Shown here in pieces: positions 1 through 5,867 of a DNA stretch of 6,491 nt. The stretch's first letter is position 1. The number at the start of each line of letters is the position of its first letter. The stretch comes from Solirubrobacterales bacterium (GTDB taxonomy: Bacteria > Actinomycetota > Thermoleophilia > Solirubrobacterales > Solirubrobacteraceae). The translations under genes and the position numbers were made by a program. Location: NCBI GenBank assembly GCA_019240015.1, contig JAFAZB010000500.1:1-6491 (forward strand). Direction: 5' to 3'. A model generated the notes under the pieces. That model had not been told where the DNA came from. It worked only from the letters and a program-made list of their open reading frames with translations, and searched no databases.

Positions 1-198
1 GCCCGCCGAGTTGAAGATCGCCCGTGGCCGCTGCGAGGCGGTCAGCACTCCGATCGCGCCGGCGAGGATCACGATCAGCCGCGAGGCCACGAATGCTCGC
101 GCGGTCACCGAGGAGCTGGCCAACACCCGCCCCAGCCCGCGCGACGCCTCCTTCCAGGGCGCCGCCCGCGGACTGCGGGTGGCGAGCGTCTGGTTCAT
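1..198 (-). CDS. Probable PIG-V-like mannosyltransferase, N-terminal fragment
   Basis: The first 66 codons of a leftward gene are visible; the rest lies beyond the left edge. The ATG (196-198 on the plus strand) shares the four-base ATGA with the stop of the GT87 gene, which fixes the start and argues for translational coupling. The peptide has a basic, Trp-containing cytoplasmic head (residues 1-30), then V-T-A-R-A-F-V-A-S-R followed by a hydrophobic segment at about residues 40-55. From memory, this pattern of a head ending in R-A-F-x-A-S-R and then the first membrane helix is common at the start of actinobacterial PIG-V-like (GPI mannosyltransferase 2-like) proteins, which transfer mannose from a polyprenyl-phosphate donor outside the membrane. 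The diagnostic W-D-A-x-W/Y loop would lie just beyond the fragment, so the family call is tentative. Another polytopic glycosyltransferase or an unrelated membrane protein is possible. That the gene is real is much surer than its function. Confidence 0.6.
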   Translation of the reverse strand, partial: MNQTLATRSPRAAPWKEASRGLGRVLASSSVTARAFVASRLIVILAGAIGVLTASQRPRAIFNSAG

Positions 199-1298
199 CG
201 GGAGGGTCGCTCCGCCGGCGTTGGCCTGGCGGCCACGACCGCGAGCGCGCACGCAGCGATCAGCACCACCCAGATCTGCCAGCCGGGGGAAGTCTCGGCG
301 GGCGAGAGCCAGAACGCGAGCGTCAGCAGCCAAGCCCGGTCGAGCCGTGGTCGGGCGATCGCGAGCGCAACCAGCAGCGCGAGCAGATAGTGGGTCCAGA
401 GAATCGGCGAGACGAGCAGCCCCACGGCGATCGCGGCGACGAACCAGCCACGGTCGCTGCCCCGCGCGACCCACACGATCAGCGTCGCGATCGCGACGGC
501 GCACGCCACCGCGACGAGCTGGCCGAGCCTCGCCGAAGCGCCAAGCCGCATCGCGGCCGCGGTCACCGAGTGCGACTGATCCTCGAACGCCCGGGCGTCG
601 GCCGACAGCAGGCGGGGGTATTCGGCCAGCCCCTGGAAGCCAATCAGCGCCCAGCTGCCGAGCAGCAGGCCCGCCGCGGTGGCCATCGCGACCAGCGAGC
701 TGCGCAGTCGCCGGGTCACCAGCAGCCACAGGACCAGCGGCCAGGCCAGCAGCTTGGCTGCGATCAGCGCGCCGGCCGCCACCGCCCCGACCCAGGAGCC
801 GCGCCGGCGCCAGGCCACCGCTAGCGCCAACGCAAACAGGCCATCCGGCTGTCCGAGCGCGACGCTGGCGACGAACGGGAACGAGCAAGCCGCCAACAGG
901 TAGAGCTTCCAATCCCGGACATCCACGATCCACAGCGCCGCGAGCAGCGCGCCGAGGCACAGCAGGTTCCAGAGCACGGTCGCCGGCACGAACGGCAATA
1001 CGGACAGCGGTATCGCCAGCACCGCCAGCGGCGGCGGGGTGATGAACGCGTTGCTTGCGTGCAGCAGCGCTCGCCAGTCAGGGGTCAGATACGGCGAGCG
1101 CCCGTGCAGAAGGTCCTGCGCCGCCTGCCAGATCCCGCCGTGAAAGTCCCACCCGGCCTCGCCCTGGAGCGCGTTGCGGTACAGGGTGGTGGCGGCCAAC
1201 AGGACGATCGCCCCGAGCAGCGCCCGCCGGCCCAGCCGCCGCCAGTCGAGCTCCCACCGGGGCACGCCGGCGGCAAGCGCTCGCGCGTCGACGCTCAT
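195..1298 (-). CDS. GT87 (DUF2029-type) membrane glycosyltransferase
   Basis: This 367-residue polytopic membrane protein fits the GT87 family, whose characterised actinobacterial members use polyprenyl-phosphate mannose to add mannose to envelope glycans on the outer face of the membrane. Visible family features, in order, are: first membrane helix at about 24-40; W50-D51 in the first external loop, the likely catalytic acid, followed by L-L-H-G-R-S-P-Y (63-70); a P-P-P-L-A block at 88-92; G-Q-P-D at 149-152; K182 with P187; and S-P-I-L-W-T-H-Y at 297-304. There are about nine or ten hydrophobic segments and a length normal for the family. I chose the ATG at 1298 over a longer in-frame start at 1478. 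It overlaps the upstream stop as ATGA, has a GGGG stretch a few bases upstream, and the extra 60 residues would be an Arg/Ala-rich stretch lying opposite coding sequence of the upstream gene. The gene's own stop overlaps the next start in the same way. Donor and acceptor are not determinable; mannose is the family precedent only. Confidence 0.85.
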   Translation of the reverse strand: MSVDARALAAGVPRWELDWRRLGRRALLGAIVLLAATTLYRNALQGEAGWDFHGGIWQAAQDLLHGRSPYLTPDWRALLHASNAFITPPPLAVLAIPLSVLPFVPATVLWNLLCLGALLAALWIVDVRDWKLYLLAACSFPFVASVALGQPDGLFALALAVAWRRRGSWVGAVAAGALIAAKLLAWPLVLWLLVTRRLRSSLVAMATAAGLLLGSWALIGFQGLAEYPRLLSADARAFEDQSHSVTAAAMRLGASARLGQLVAVACAVAIATLIVWVARGSDRGWFVAAIAVGLLVSPILWTHYLLALLVALAIARPRLDRAWLLTLAFWLSPAETSPGWQIWVVLIAACALAVVAARPTPAERPSR

Positions 1299-2680
1299 CG
1301 CAGCCCCGCGACGGGCGAGCCCTGCCGCTCGTAGATCGTCGCGCTGCGGTCTGCGGCGATCTCGACGAAGCCCTCGGTTCGCGTCATCAGAGCTTGCGAG
1401 GCGCTCCCCCGAGCGACGAGCACGACGCGCACCTGCGGCGTCAGCGCGCGGCGTCCGGATGCGTCCCCGTTCAGCCAATCGAGGTACGCCGCCTGGTCCG
1501 AGCGCGGAAACGCATCAAGCGGATCCCCCACCCAGATCCGACCGCCGGCCAGCGCCACCTGCTCATCGATCGCGCCGCCCGCGAGCACCGGCGAGCCATG
1601 CGCTAGTGCCACGGCGCTGGCGACGAGCCCGCGGCTCGCGCCCACGGTTATCGGGCCCCTGGCCGCGGCCAGCCCGATCGCGGCCAGTGAAAGGCCAACT
1701 CCCGCCGGCACCAGCCGCTCCCAGGTGCGCCTCGGCTTGAGCGCTCTCGCGGCCGGCGCGACGAGGAAGAACAGCAGCCACACCCCGTCCCTCGACGCCT
1801 TGATCGTAAGCGCGGCGAGCACGACCGCGACGGTCCATTCCCACGGCTCGAGCCGCGAGCGCCGCAGCCGTACGCACAACAGCACCGCCGCTCCGATCAG
1901 CACCAGGTCGAGCGGCACCGACAGCGACAGCGGACCCCACATCCCTTCGCCGCGCTCGGCGGCCAGGTTGGTGAGCACGCCTTGGTAGTAGTCGGGCGTG
2001 CGCGCCAGGGCCGGGGTGGCGCACAGCGCCGCGAGCGAGGCCACCCCCACCCCGAGCGACGTCCATCGTGCACGGCGCTTGAAGTCGGCCGTCAGGTAGA
2101 CCCAGACCACCAGCACGCCCAGCAACGCGGCCGCGTGCAGGTTCGACCACAGCGCCAGCAGCGGCACCACCAGCCAGATACGCGACGAGGGCCGCCGCGA
2201 CTGCGCGCGCAACAGCGCCACCAGGACCGGAAACAGCACCACCGAGAACAGCTGCACCCGCGCGATCGCCAGACTCGGCAGGCTCCCGATCCCCGCGATC
2301 AGCAAGGTCGCGCTGGTCCCAACGGGACCGGAGCCCCCGGCGCGTGCGTCGGCGGCCAGCACCGCGAACGCACCCGCTACCGCAAGCAGCTGCGCGAGCA
2401 TCAGCCCCCGGTCCCCCATCGCGCGCTCGAGCCCGTTGAACAGGAGCTCCGCCAACACCAGCGCGTTCGGCCAGTGACTGGTTGGGGCCGCCGCAAACGG
2501 GACGCCCGGCGGGATCGCATGATGAGTGGCGATCGCATGTCCAAGCGCGGCCAGCCACTGCGAGTCGGCGCCGATCCTGCCCAGCAGTGCCGCGAGCGCC
2601 ACGACCAGCAGCACCGCGGTCGCGATCAGGATCGTGGGCGACCCGCGGAGCGGGTGTTCGCCTTCGGCTCGGAGGGGCAC
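1295..2680 (-). CDS. Polytopic membrane protein A, GT-C-like, divergent paralogue of B and C
   Basis: The product has 461 residues, about ten membrane segments, and a soluble C-terminal part from about residue 345. It carries the skeleton shared with the two rightward paralogues: D39-S-Q-W42 and H-H (53-54) in the first loop, R141-V-Q143-L-F145, W178-S-N180-L-H182, A-T-P (221-223), Y231-Y232, M-W-G-P (247-250) and R297-D298. The C-terminal domain has G-D-P-L-D-A-F-P (385-392), matching the acidic motif of B and C. It is the most divergent of the three: V-D-Q-Q-W-L is replaced by S-H-W-P-N, H-G by H-A, and T-P-Y-G by T-P-A-L. An acidic residue in the first external loop is typical of GT-C glycosyltransferases, so a lipid-linked sugar transferase or envelope-polymer role is plausible, but no function is established by the sequence. 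The start is a GTG at 2680. Upstream in frame there is no other ATG, GTG or TTG before a TAG, and no strong ribosome-binding site. It is the first gene of the leftward operon. Confidence 0.8.
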   Translation of the reverse strand: MPLRAEGEHPLRGSPTILIATAVLLVVALAALLGRIGADSQWLAALGHAIATHHAIPPGVPFAAAPTSHWPNALVLAELLFNGLERAMGDRGLMLAQLLAVAGAFAVLAADARAGGSGPVGTSATLLIAGIGSLPSLAIARVQLFSVVLFPVLVALLRAQSRRPSSRIWLVVPLLALWSNLHAAALLGVLVVWVYLTADFKRRARWTSLGVGVASLAALCATPALARTPDYYQGVLTNLAAERGEGMWGPLSLSVPLDLVLIGAAVLLCVRLRRSRLEPWEWTVAVVLAALTIKASRDGVWLLFFLVAPAARALKPRRTWERLVPAGVGLSLAAIGLAAARGPITVGASRGLVASAVALAHGSPVLAGGAIDEQVALAGGRIWVGDPLDAFPRSDQAAYLDWLNGDASGRRALTPQVRVVLVARGSASQALMTRTEGFVEIAADRSATIYERQGSPVAGLR

Positions 2681-2710
2681 GCTGAGGACGTATCGCCCCG
2701 TGGTGACGGC

Positions 2711-2732
2711 GTCTAGCTAGACCTTCGTCTAG
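2711..2732. promoter_or_regulatory. CTAG-containing palindrome with a third half-site, candidate operator
   Basis: GTCTAGCTAGAC at 2711-2722 is a perfect 12-base palindrome. A further GTCTAG at 2727-2732 makes an inverted pair with the CTAGAC at 2717-2722, separated by CTTC. Three half-sites and three of the six CTAG tetramers I found in the window therefore fall within 20 bases, in its only divergent intergenic region. This is the kind of arrangement expected for a dimeric repressor or activator site controlling both clusters, but no cognate regulator is in the window and no consensus was matched. Confidence 0.4.
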
Positions 2733-2741
2733 GCCGACCTA

Positions 2742-2765
2742 CCGCATCGTCGCATCACGGTGCGG
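2742..2765 (+). other. Imperfect stem-loop upstream of gene B
   Basis: CCGCATCG (2742-2749) can pair with CGGTGCGG (2758-2765), giving an eight-pair stem with one T-G (U-G) wobble and an eight-base loop. It ends 23 bases before the ATG at 2789. No T-run follows, so it is not an intrinsic terminator. If transcription starts upstream it would be a 5' leader hairpin; otherwise it may be a DNA site or chance in GC-rich sequence. Confidence 0.3.
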
Positions 2766-2788
2766 GCCCCTGCGGACGATCAATCTCC

Positions 2789-4315
2789 ATGTCCTCATTG
2801 GCGTTGCCGCGCGAGGCTGCCCTGACCCGTGGCCGGCTGCGGGCGTTGCCGGCCGTCTTCTCGCAGCGGGGCTCCGATGTGCTGTTGGGCGTGGCGATCC
2901 TGGCGTTGGGCGCGGTCCTGCTGGCGAGCCTGCCGAGTGCGTTCGATGTCGACAGCTGGCTGGCGCTGGTGACAGGGCGCGAGATTTGGCATGCCGGCCT
3001 GCCCCAGCACGAGTCCCTGACGGTGATCGCCCACGGCGTTCGGTGGGTCGACCAGCAGTGGCTCTCGCAGCTGGTCAGCTACGCGGTGTATCTGCTCGGA
3101 GGCCTCGGTCTGCTGGGCGTGTTCAACGTCGCGCTGCTAACCGCCGGGGTGGGAGGCGCGGTCCTCGCAGCGCGACGACTGGGCGCCGTTCCGCGCGGCG
3201 TTGCCGTGGTGCTGCCGCTAGCGCTGTTCTTGATCGTGCCCTCGCGGGAGGTGCGCACCCAGGAGCTGGCGATGCCGCTGTTCGTGGCGTTGGCGTGGTT
3301 GCTGGCAAGCGACAGCCGCACCCCTTCACGGCGGGTCTACTGGTGCCTTCCGATCCTGGTTCTCTGGGCCAATCTCCACGGCACCGTCACCCAGGGCGCG
3401 CTGCTGGTCGTGCTGCGCGGGGTGACGCTGGCGTGGGAGCGCAGAAGCACGCTGACCAGCTCGGCGGCGGCTTGGGCCCGCCCGGTGACGCTGGTGCTGG
3501 GAGCGTTGCTCAGCCTGCTGGCCACCCCGTACGGACTCGGCATCGTCGCCTACTACAAGGCGACGCTGTTCGGCGGGACCCTCACCCACGCGGTCACCGA
3601 GTGGCAGCCGATCACATCGGCATCGCTCACCGCCGGCGCATTCTTCCTGCTGGCCGGCGTCGCGCTGTGGTCCTTTGGCCGCTCCCCCGCCAACACGACC
3701 AGCTGGGAGCGGCTCAGTCTGTTGGTGCTCGCGGCCGGCAGCGTCGCCGTGATCCGCAACGTCCTGTTCTTCGCCCTGTTCGCCGTCATCGTGCTGCCGC
3801 TGTCGCTCGGGCTGGCGAGCGGCCGGGAGCAGGTTCGAGACCGGTTGCGCGGGCCGGTCAACGCGCTGCTCAGCGCTACCGCCGTGGCCGCGGTGGCGCT
3901 CGCCACGGTGGTCACGCTCGCGCGTCCGAGCGCCACGCTCGAGTTCAATTACCAGCGTGCGGGCGTCCTGAGCGCGGTCGAGCGGGCCACCCGCGCGATC
4001 CCCTCGCTGCGGGTGCTGACCGACGACCGGTTCGCGGATTGGCTGCTGTGGCGCGATCCGGGGCTCAGCGGCAGGCTCGCCTACGACGTCCGCTACGAGC
4101 TGCTGCCTGGCGGGCAGCTGCAAAGGCTCCAAGCGGTGCTGTCGGTGCTGGGGGCCGACTGGAGCGCCGGCGCGCGTGGGTACCGCCTGTTGGTGCTCGA
4201 CCGAAAGCACGACGCACTGGCGGTCCGGGCGTTCCTGGGCGAGCGCGGCAGCCGCACCCTGTACGACGACGGTGAGCGCATGGTGATTCTGCGTGCGGCG
4301 GCGCAAGCGGCGTGA
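2789..4315 (+). CDS. Polytopic membrane protein B, GT-C-like, with soluble C-terminal domain
   Basis: The 508-residue product has a basic N-terminal tail, a first membrane segment at about 31-48, about ten segments in all up to about 378, then a soluble domain. Motifs in order: D53-V-D55-S-W57 and G63-R64 in the first loop; L-P-Q-H-E (71-75); V-D-Q-Q-W-L (87-92); R156-T-Q158; W193-A-N195-L-H197-G; A-T-P-Y-G (245-249); Y255-Y256; E271-W-Q-P274; R323-N324; and in the tail L-T-D-D-R-F-A-D-W-L-L-W (410-421) followed by Y-D-V-R-Y-E (432-437). Tails with a short aspartate-rich strand, W/G-x-L-L/I-W and then D-x-R-x-E/D occur in uncharacterised bacterial polytopic membrane proteins I know by pattern, so the architecture is familiar but not functionally assigned. 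The acidic first loop resembles GT-C enzymes. It is the first gene of the rightward cluster and the closest relative of C. The ATG is the first start in frame with a sensible head; its ribosome-binding site is weak. Flippase or polymerase-like roles are alternatives to glycosyl transfer. Confidence 0.82.
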   Translation: MSSLALPREAALTRGRLRALPAVFSQRGSDVLLGVAILALGAVLLASLPSAFDVDSWLALVTGREIWHAGLPQHESLTVIAHGVRWVDQQWLSQLVSYAVYLLGGLGLLGVFNVALLTAGVGGAVLAARRLGAVPRGVAVVLPLALFLIVPSREVRTQELAMPLFVALAWLLASDSRTPSRRVYWCLPILVLWANLHGTVTQGALLVVLRGVTLAWERRSTLTSSAAAWARPVTLVLGALLSLLATPYGLGIVAYYKATLFGGTLTHAVTEWQPITSASLTAGAFFLLAGVALWSFGRSPANTTSWERLSLLVLAAGSVAVIRNVLFFALFAVIVLPLSLGLASGREQVRDRLRGPVNALLSATAVAAVALATVVTLARPSATLEFNYQRAGVLSAVERATRAIPSLRVLTDDRFADWLLWRDPGLSGRLAYDVRYELLPGGQLQRLQAVLSVLGADWSAGARGYRLLVLDRKHDALAVRAFLGERGSRTLYDDGERMVILRAAAQAA

Positions 4316-5867
4316 CTTCGGCATCGTGAGCGGCTCGCACCAGCATCGCAACCGCACGCGGCTGACGCTCGCGGTGGCCGCCCTGGTCGGGGCGGTGGCG
4401 GTCTGTCTGGGCTCGCCCGGGTTCGGCTCGCTGTGGGCCGACACCTACCTGCTGCTCTACTCGGGACGCTGGATCATCCAGCACGGCCTGCCGCACCACG
4501 CGACGCTGACGCTCGCCGCCGGCGGGCGCGGGGTGGTGGACCAGCAGTGGCTGGCGGCCGTGATCGACTACGAGAGCTGGCGCGTGGCCGGGTACAACGG
4601 GCTGGCGCTGCTGTCGGCGGCCTCGTTCGGCGGCGGCCTCGCCGGGCTGGCGGTGCTGCTCCGCCGGCGCGGGGCTTCGATGAGCCTCACGTTCTGCTGC
4701 GCGGCGCTGGCGCTGTTCACGACGCTCGGGCTGACGTTCATCCGCGCCCAGCTGTTCGCGATCCCGCTGTTCGTCGCGGTCCTGTGGCTGTGCGTCGAGG
4801 ACTCCCAGCGCCCGGAGCCCAGCTGGCGGGCGCTCGCGCTGCTCGCCGTGCTGGTGTTGTGGGCGAACCTCCACGGCTCGGTGCTGGTCGGCGCGGCGCT
4901 CGCGGTCGCGTACCTGCTCGGCCGCGCGGTGAGCCGCCGCGGACCCGGATGCCGGCGCGCACGTGCGGCGTACCTGGTGCTCGCCGCGGGCGCGGCCTTG
5001 ACGGCACTCGCCACTCCCTACGGAGTCCACATGCTGGGCTACTACCGGGAGATGCTCGGCAATCATGCGCTGGGGCTGGCCGACGTCGAGTGGAATCCGC
5101 CGAGCTTCCCGGCGCTGTCGTTCTTCCAGTTCGCGATCCCGCTGGCGATCGGGCTGATCGCGGCCGGGTTCGCGATGCGCGGCGGCCGACGCCCGGCCTG
5201 GGTGCTGGCGCTCGCGTTCGTGCTCACGGCGATCGCGGCGGCGATCGCGGTGCGCAACGAGGTGTGGCTCGGGCTCGCCGCGTCCGCGCTCGTGGCCGAC
5301 GCGCTCCGCGGGGCGCTCCCGCGCGTGCGCTTCGCGCTGCCGGCGCCCCTCGCCCGACCCTGGCGTGAGGCGACGCTCGACCTGGTGCCATTCACGGCGG
5401 CGGCGCTCGCATGCCTGGGGCTCGGCCAACTGGTGATCCGCGGTCCCGGCGCATTCGAGTCGCACGCGCCGCTGCGCGCGCTCGCGGCCACCGCATCGTA
5501 TGTCTCGGCGCATCCGTGCGCACGAGTGCTCGGCGACGACGCCAGCGCCTCGGCGCTGCTGTGGCTGGACCCCAATGCCGCCGGGCACGTCGGCTTCGAC
5601 GCCCAGCTCGAGGCCTATCCATCGGCGGCGCTCGCCGACTGGGTCGCGTTCGAGTCCGCGAGTGGACGCGGCTGGCTGCGCGCCGCCGACGGCTATCAGG
5701 TATTGGTCGGCTCGGCGACCACGCAGCCGGCCCTCGTGGCCCGGCTGCAAACGCTCGCCGGCGGCCGCGCGCTGGCGTCCGACTCACGGGGGATCGCGGT
5801 GCTCCACCCAGCCTCGAGCGCGGGGTGTGCAGCGAACCGGACTCCGGGGGTGGTGGCTGATGCTTGA
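4293..5867 (+). CDS. Polytopic membrane protein C, tandem paralogue of B
   Basis: The 524-residue product is organised like B. It has a strongly basic head (R-R-R-K-R-R at 2-7), about ten membrane segments starting at about 24-42, and a soluble tail from about 385. Shared motifs are W48-A-D50-T-Y52, R59, L-P-H-H (66-69), V-D-Q-Q-W-L (82-87), R151-A-Q153-L-F155, W190-A-N192-L-H194-G-S, A-T-P-Y-G (240-244), Y250-Y251, E266-W-N-P269, R321-N322-E323, and the tail V-L-G-D-D (412-416), A-L-L-W (421-424) and F-D-A-Q-L-E (435-440). The start is uncertain. GTG at 4293 overlaps gene B by 23 bases and gives the basic head; GTG at 4326 gives a 513-residue product starting 11 bases after B's stop. A TGA at 4284-4286 excludes earlier starts, and neither candidate has a clear ribosome-binding site. 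The stop overlaps the Tad gene by eight bases, so B, C and Tad are probably cotranscribed. It is an envelope GT-C-like protein by analogy, with no known substrate. Confidence 0.82.
   Translation: MRRRKRRDFGIVSGSHQHRNRTRLTLAVAALVGAVAVCLGSPGFGSLWADTYLLLYSGRWIIQHGLPHHATLTLAAGGRGVVDQQWLAAVIDYESWRVAGYNGLALLSAASFGGGLAGLAVLLRRRGASMSLTFCCAALALFTTLGLTFIRAQLFAIPLFVAVLWLCVEDSQRPEPSWRALALLAVLVLWANLHGSVLVGAALAVAYLLGRAVSRRGPGCRRARAAYLVLAAGAALTALATPYGVHMLGYYREMLGNHALGLADVEWNPPSFPALSFFQFAIPLAIGLIAAGFAMRGGRRPAWVLALAFVLTAIAAAIAVRNEVWLGLAASALVADALRGALPRVRFALPAPLARPWREATLDLVPFTAAALACLGLGQLVIRGPGAFESHAPLRALAATASYVSAHPCARVLGDDASASALLWLDPNAAGHVGFDAQLEAYPSAALADWVAFESASGRGWLRAADGYQVLVGSATTQPALVARLQTLAGGRALASDSRGIAVLHPASSAGCAANRTPGVVADA
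5846..5856 (+). promoter_or_regulatory. G-rich candidate ribosome-binding site for the Tad gene
   Basis: GGGGGTGGTGG lies inside the last codons of gene C and ends three bases before the ATG at 5860. The GGGGGTGG part is six bases away, a normal Shine-Dalgarno distance. It supports the overlapping start and coupling of the Tad protein to gene C, although it lacks the usual A of AGGAGG. Confidence 0.45.

Larger units (their letters stand above)
2681..2788. promoter_or_regulatory. Divergent intergenic region, presumed promoters for both clusters
   Basis: These 108 bases separate two start codons pointing away from each other, so promoters for both clusters should lie here or just inside the genes. 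I could not identify convincing -35/-10 pairs on either strand. The visible structure is a CTAG-rich palindrome cluster (2711-2732) and a stem-loop (2742-2765), listed separately. Neither start has a good Shine-Dalgarno sequence: before the ATG at 2789 there is only GCGGA about 12 bases upstream, so a leaderless or very short leader transcript is possible. That the region is regulatory follows from gene geometry. Confidence 0.6.

Noticed and set aside
11..1042. Long rightward open frame opposite the GT87 gene and the left-edge gene
   Set aside because: The translation is Arg/Pro/Ala/Ser low-complexity with no domain, and the opposite strand encodes a recognisable GT87 protein. It is a frame kept open by GC-rich codons.
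1299..1478. Sixty-residue N-terminal extension of the GT87 protein
   Set aside because: It is Arg/Ala-rich, lies wholly inside the coding sequence of gene A, and the ATG at 1298 has the stop/start overlap expected for the real start.
1563..2558. Second leftward open frame inside gene A in another reading frame
   Set aside because: Gly/Arg/Ala-rich with no hydrophobic periodicity; out-of-frame reading of gene A.
1982..2716. Rightward open frame opposite gene A
   Set aside because: Gln/Arg/His-rich translation without structure; gene A on the other strand has membrane segments and motifs shared with B and C.
2742..2765. Stem-loop considered as an intrinsic terminator
   Set aside because: No T-run follows on either strand and the flanking genes diverge, so no transcript needs to end here.
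3326..4444. 372-codon leftward open frame opposite gene B
   Set aside because: Same Gln/Arg/Glu-rich shadow composition, no family features, and contradicted by the ordered motifs in gene B.
5228..5252. Tandem GCGATCGCGGC-like repeat considered as a repeat element
   Set aside because: It encodes an Ala/Ile membrane helix in gene C (I-A-A-A-I-A) with repeated codons, not an independent repeat.
4065..5750. 561-codon leftward open frame opposite genes B and C
   Set aside because: The product is Arg/Gln/Glu/His-rich with no motif and spans the junction of two well-supported membrane genes. It is an antisense shadow of their codon bias.
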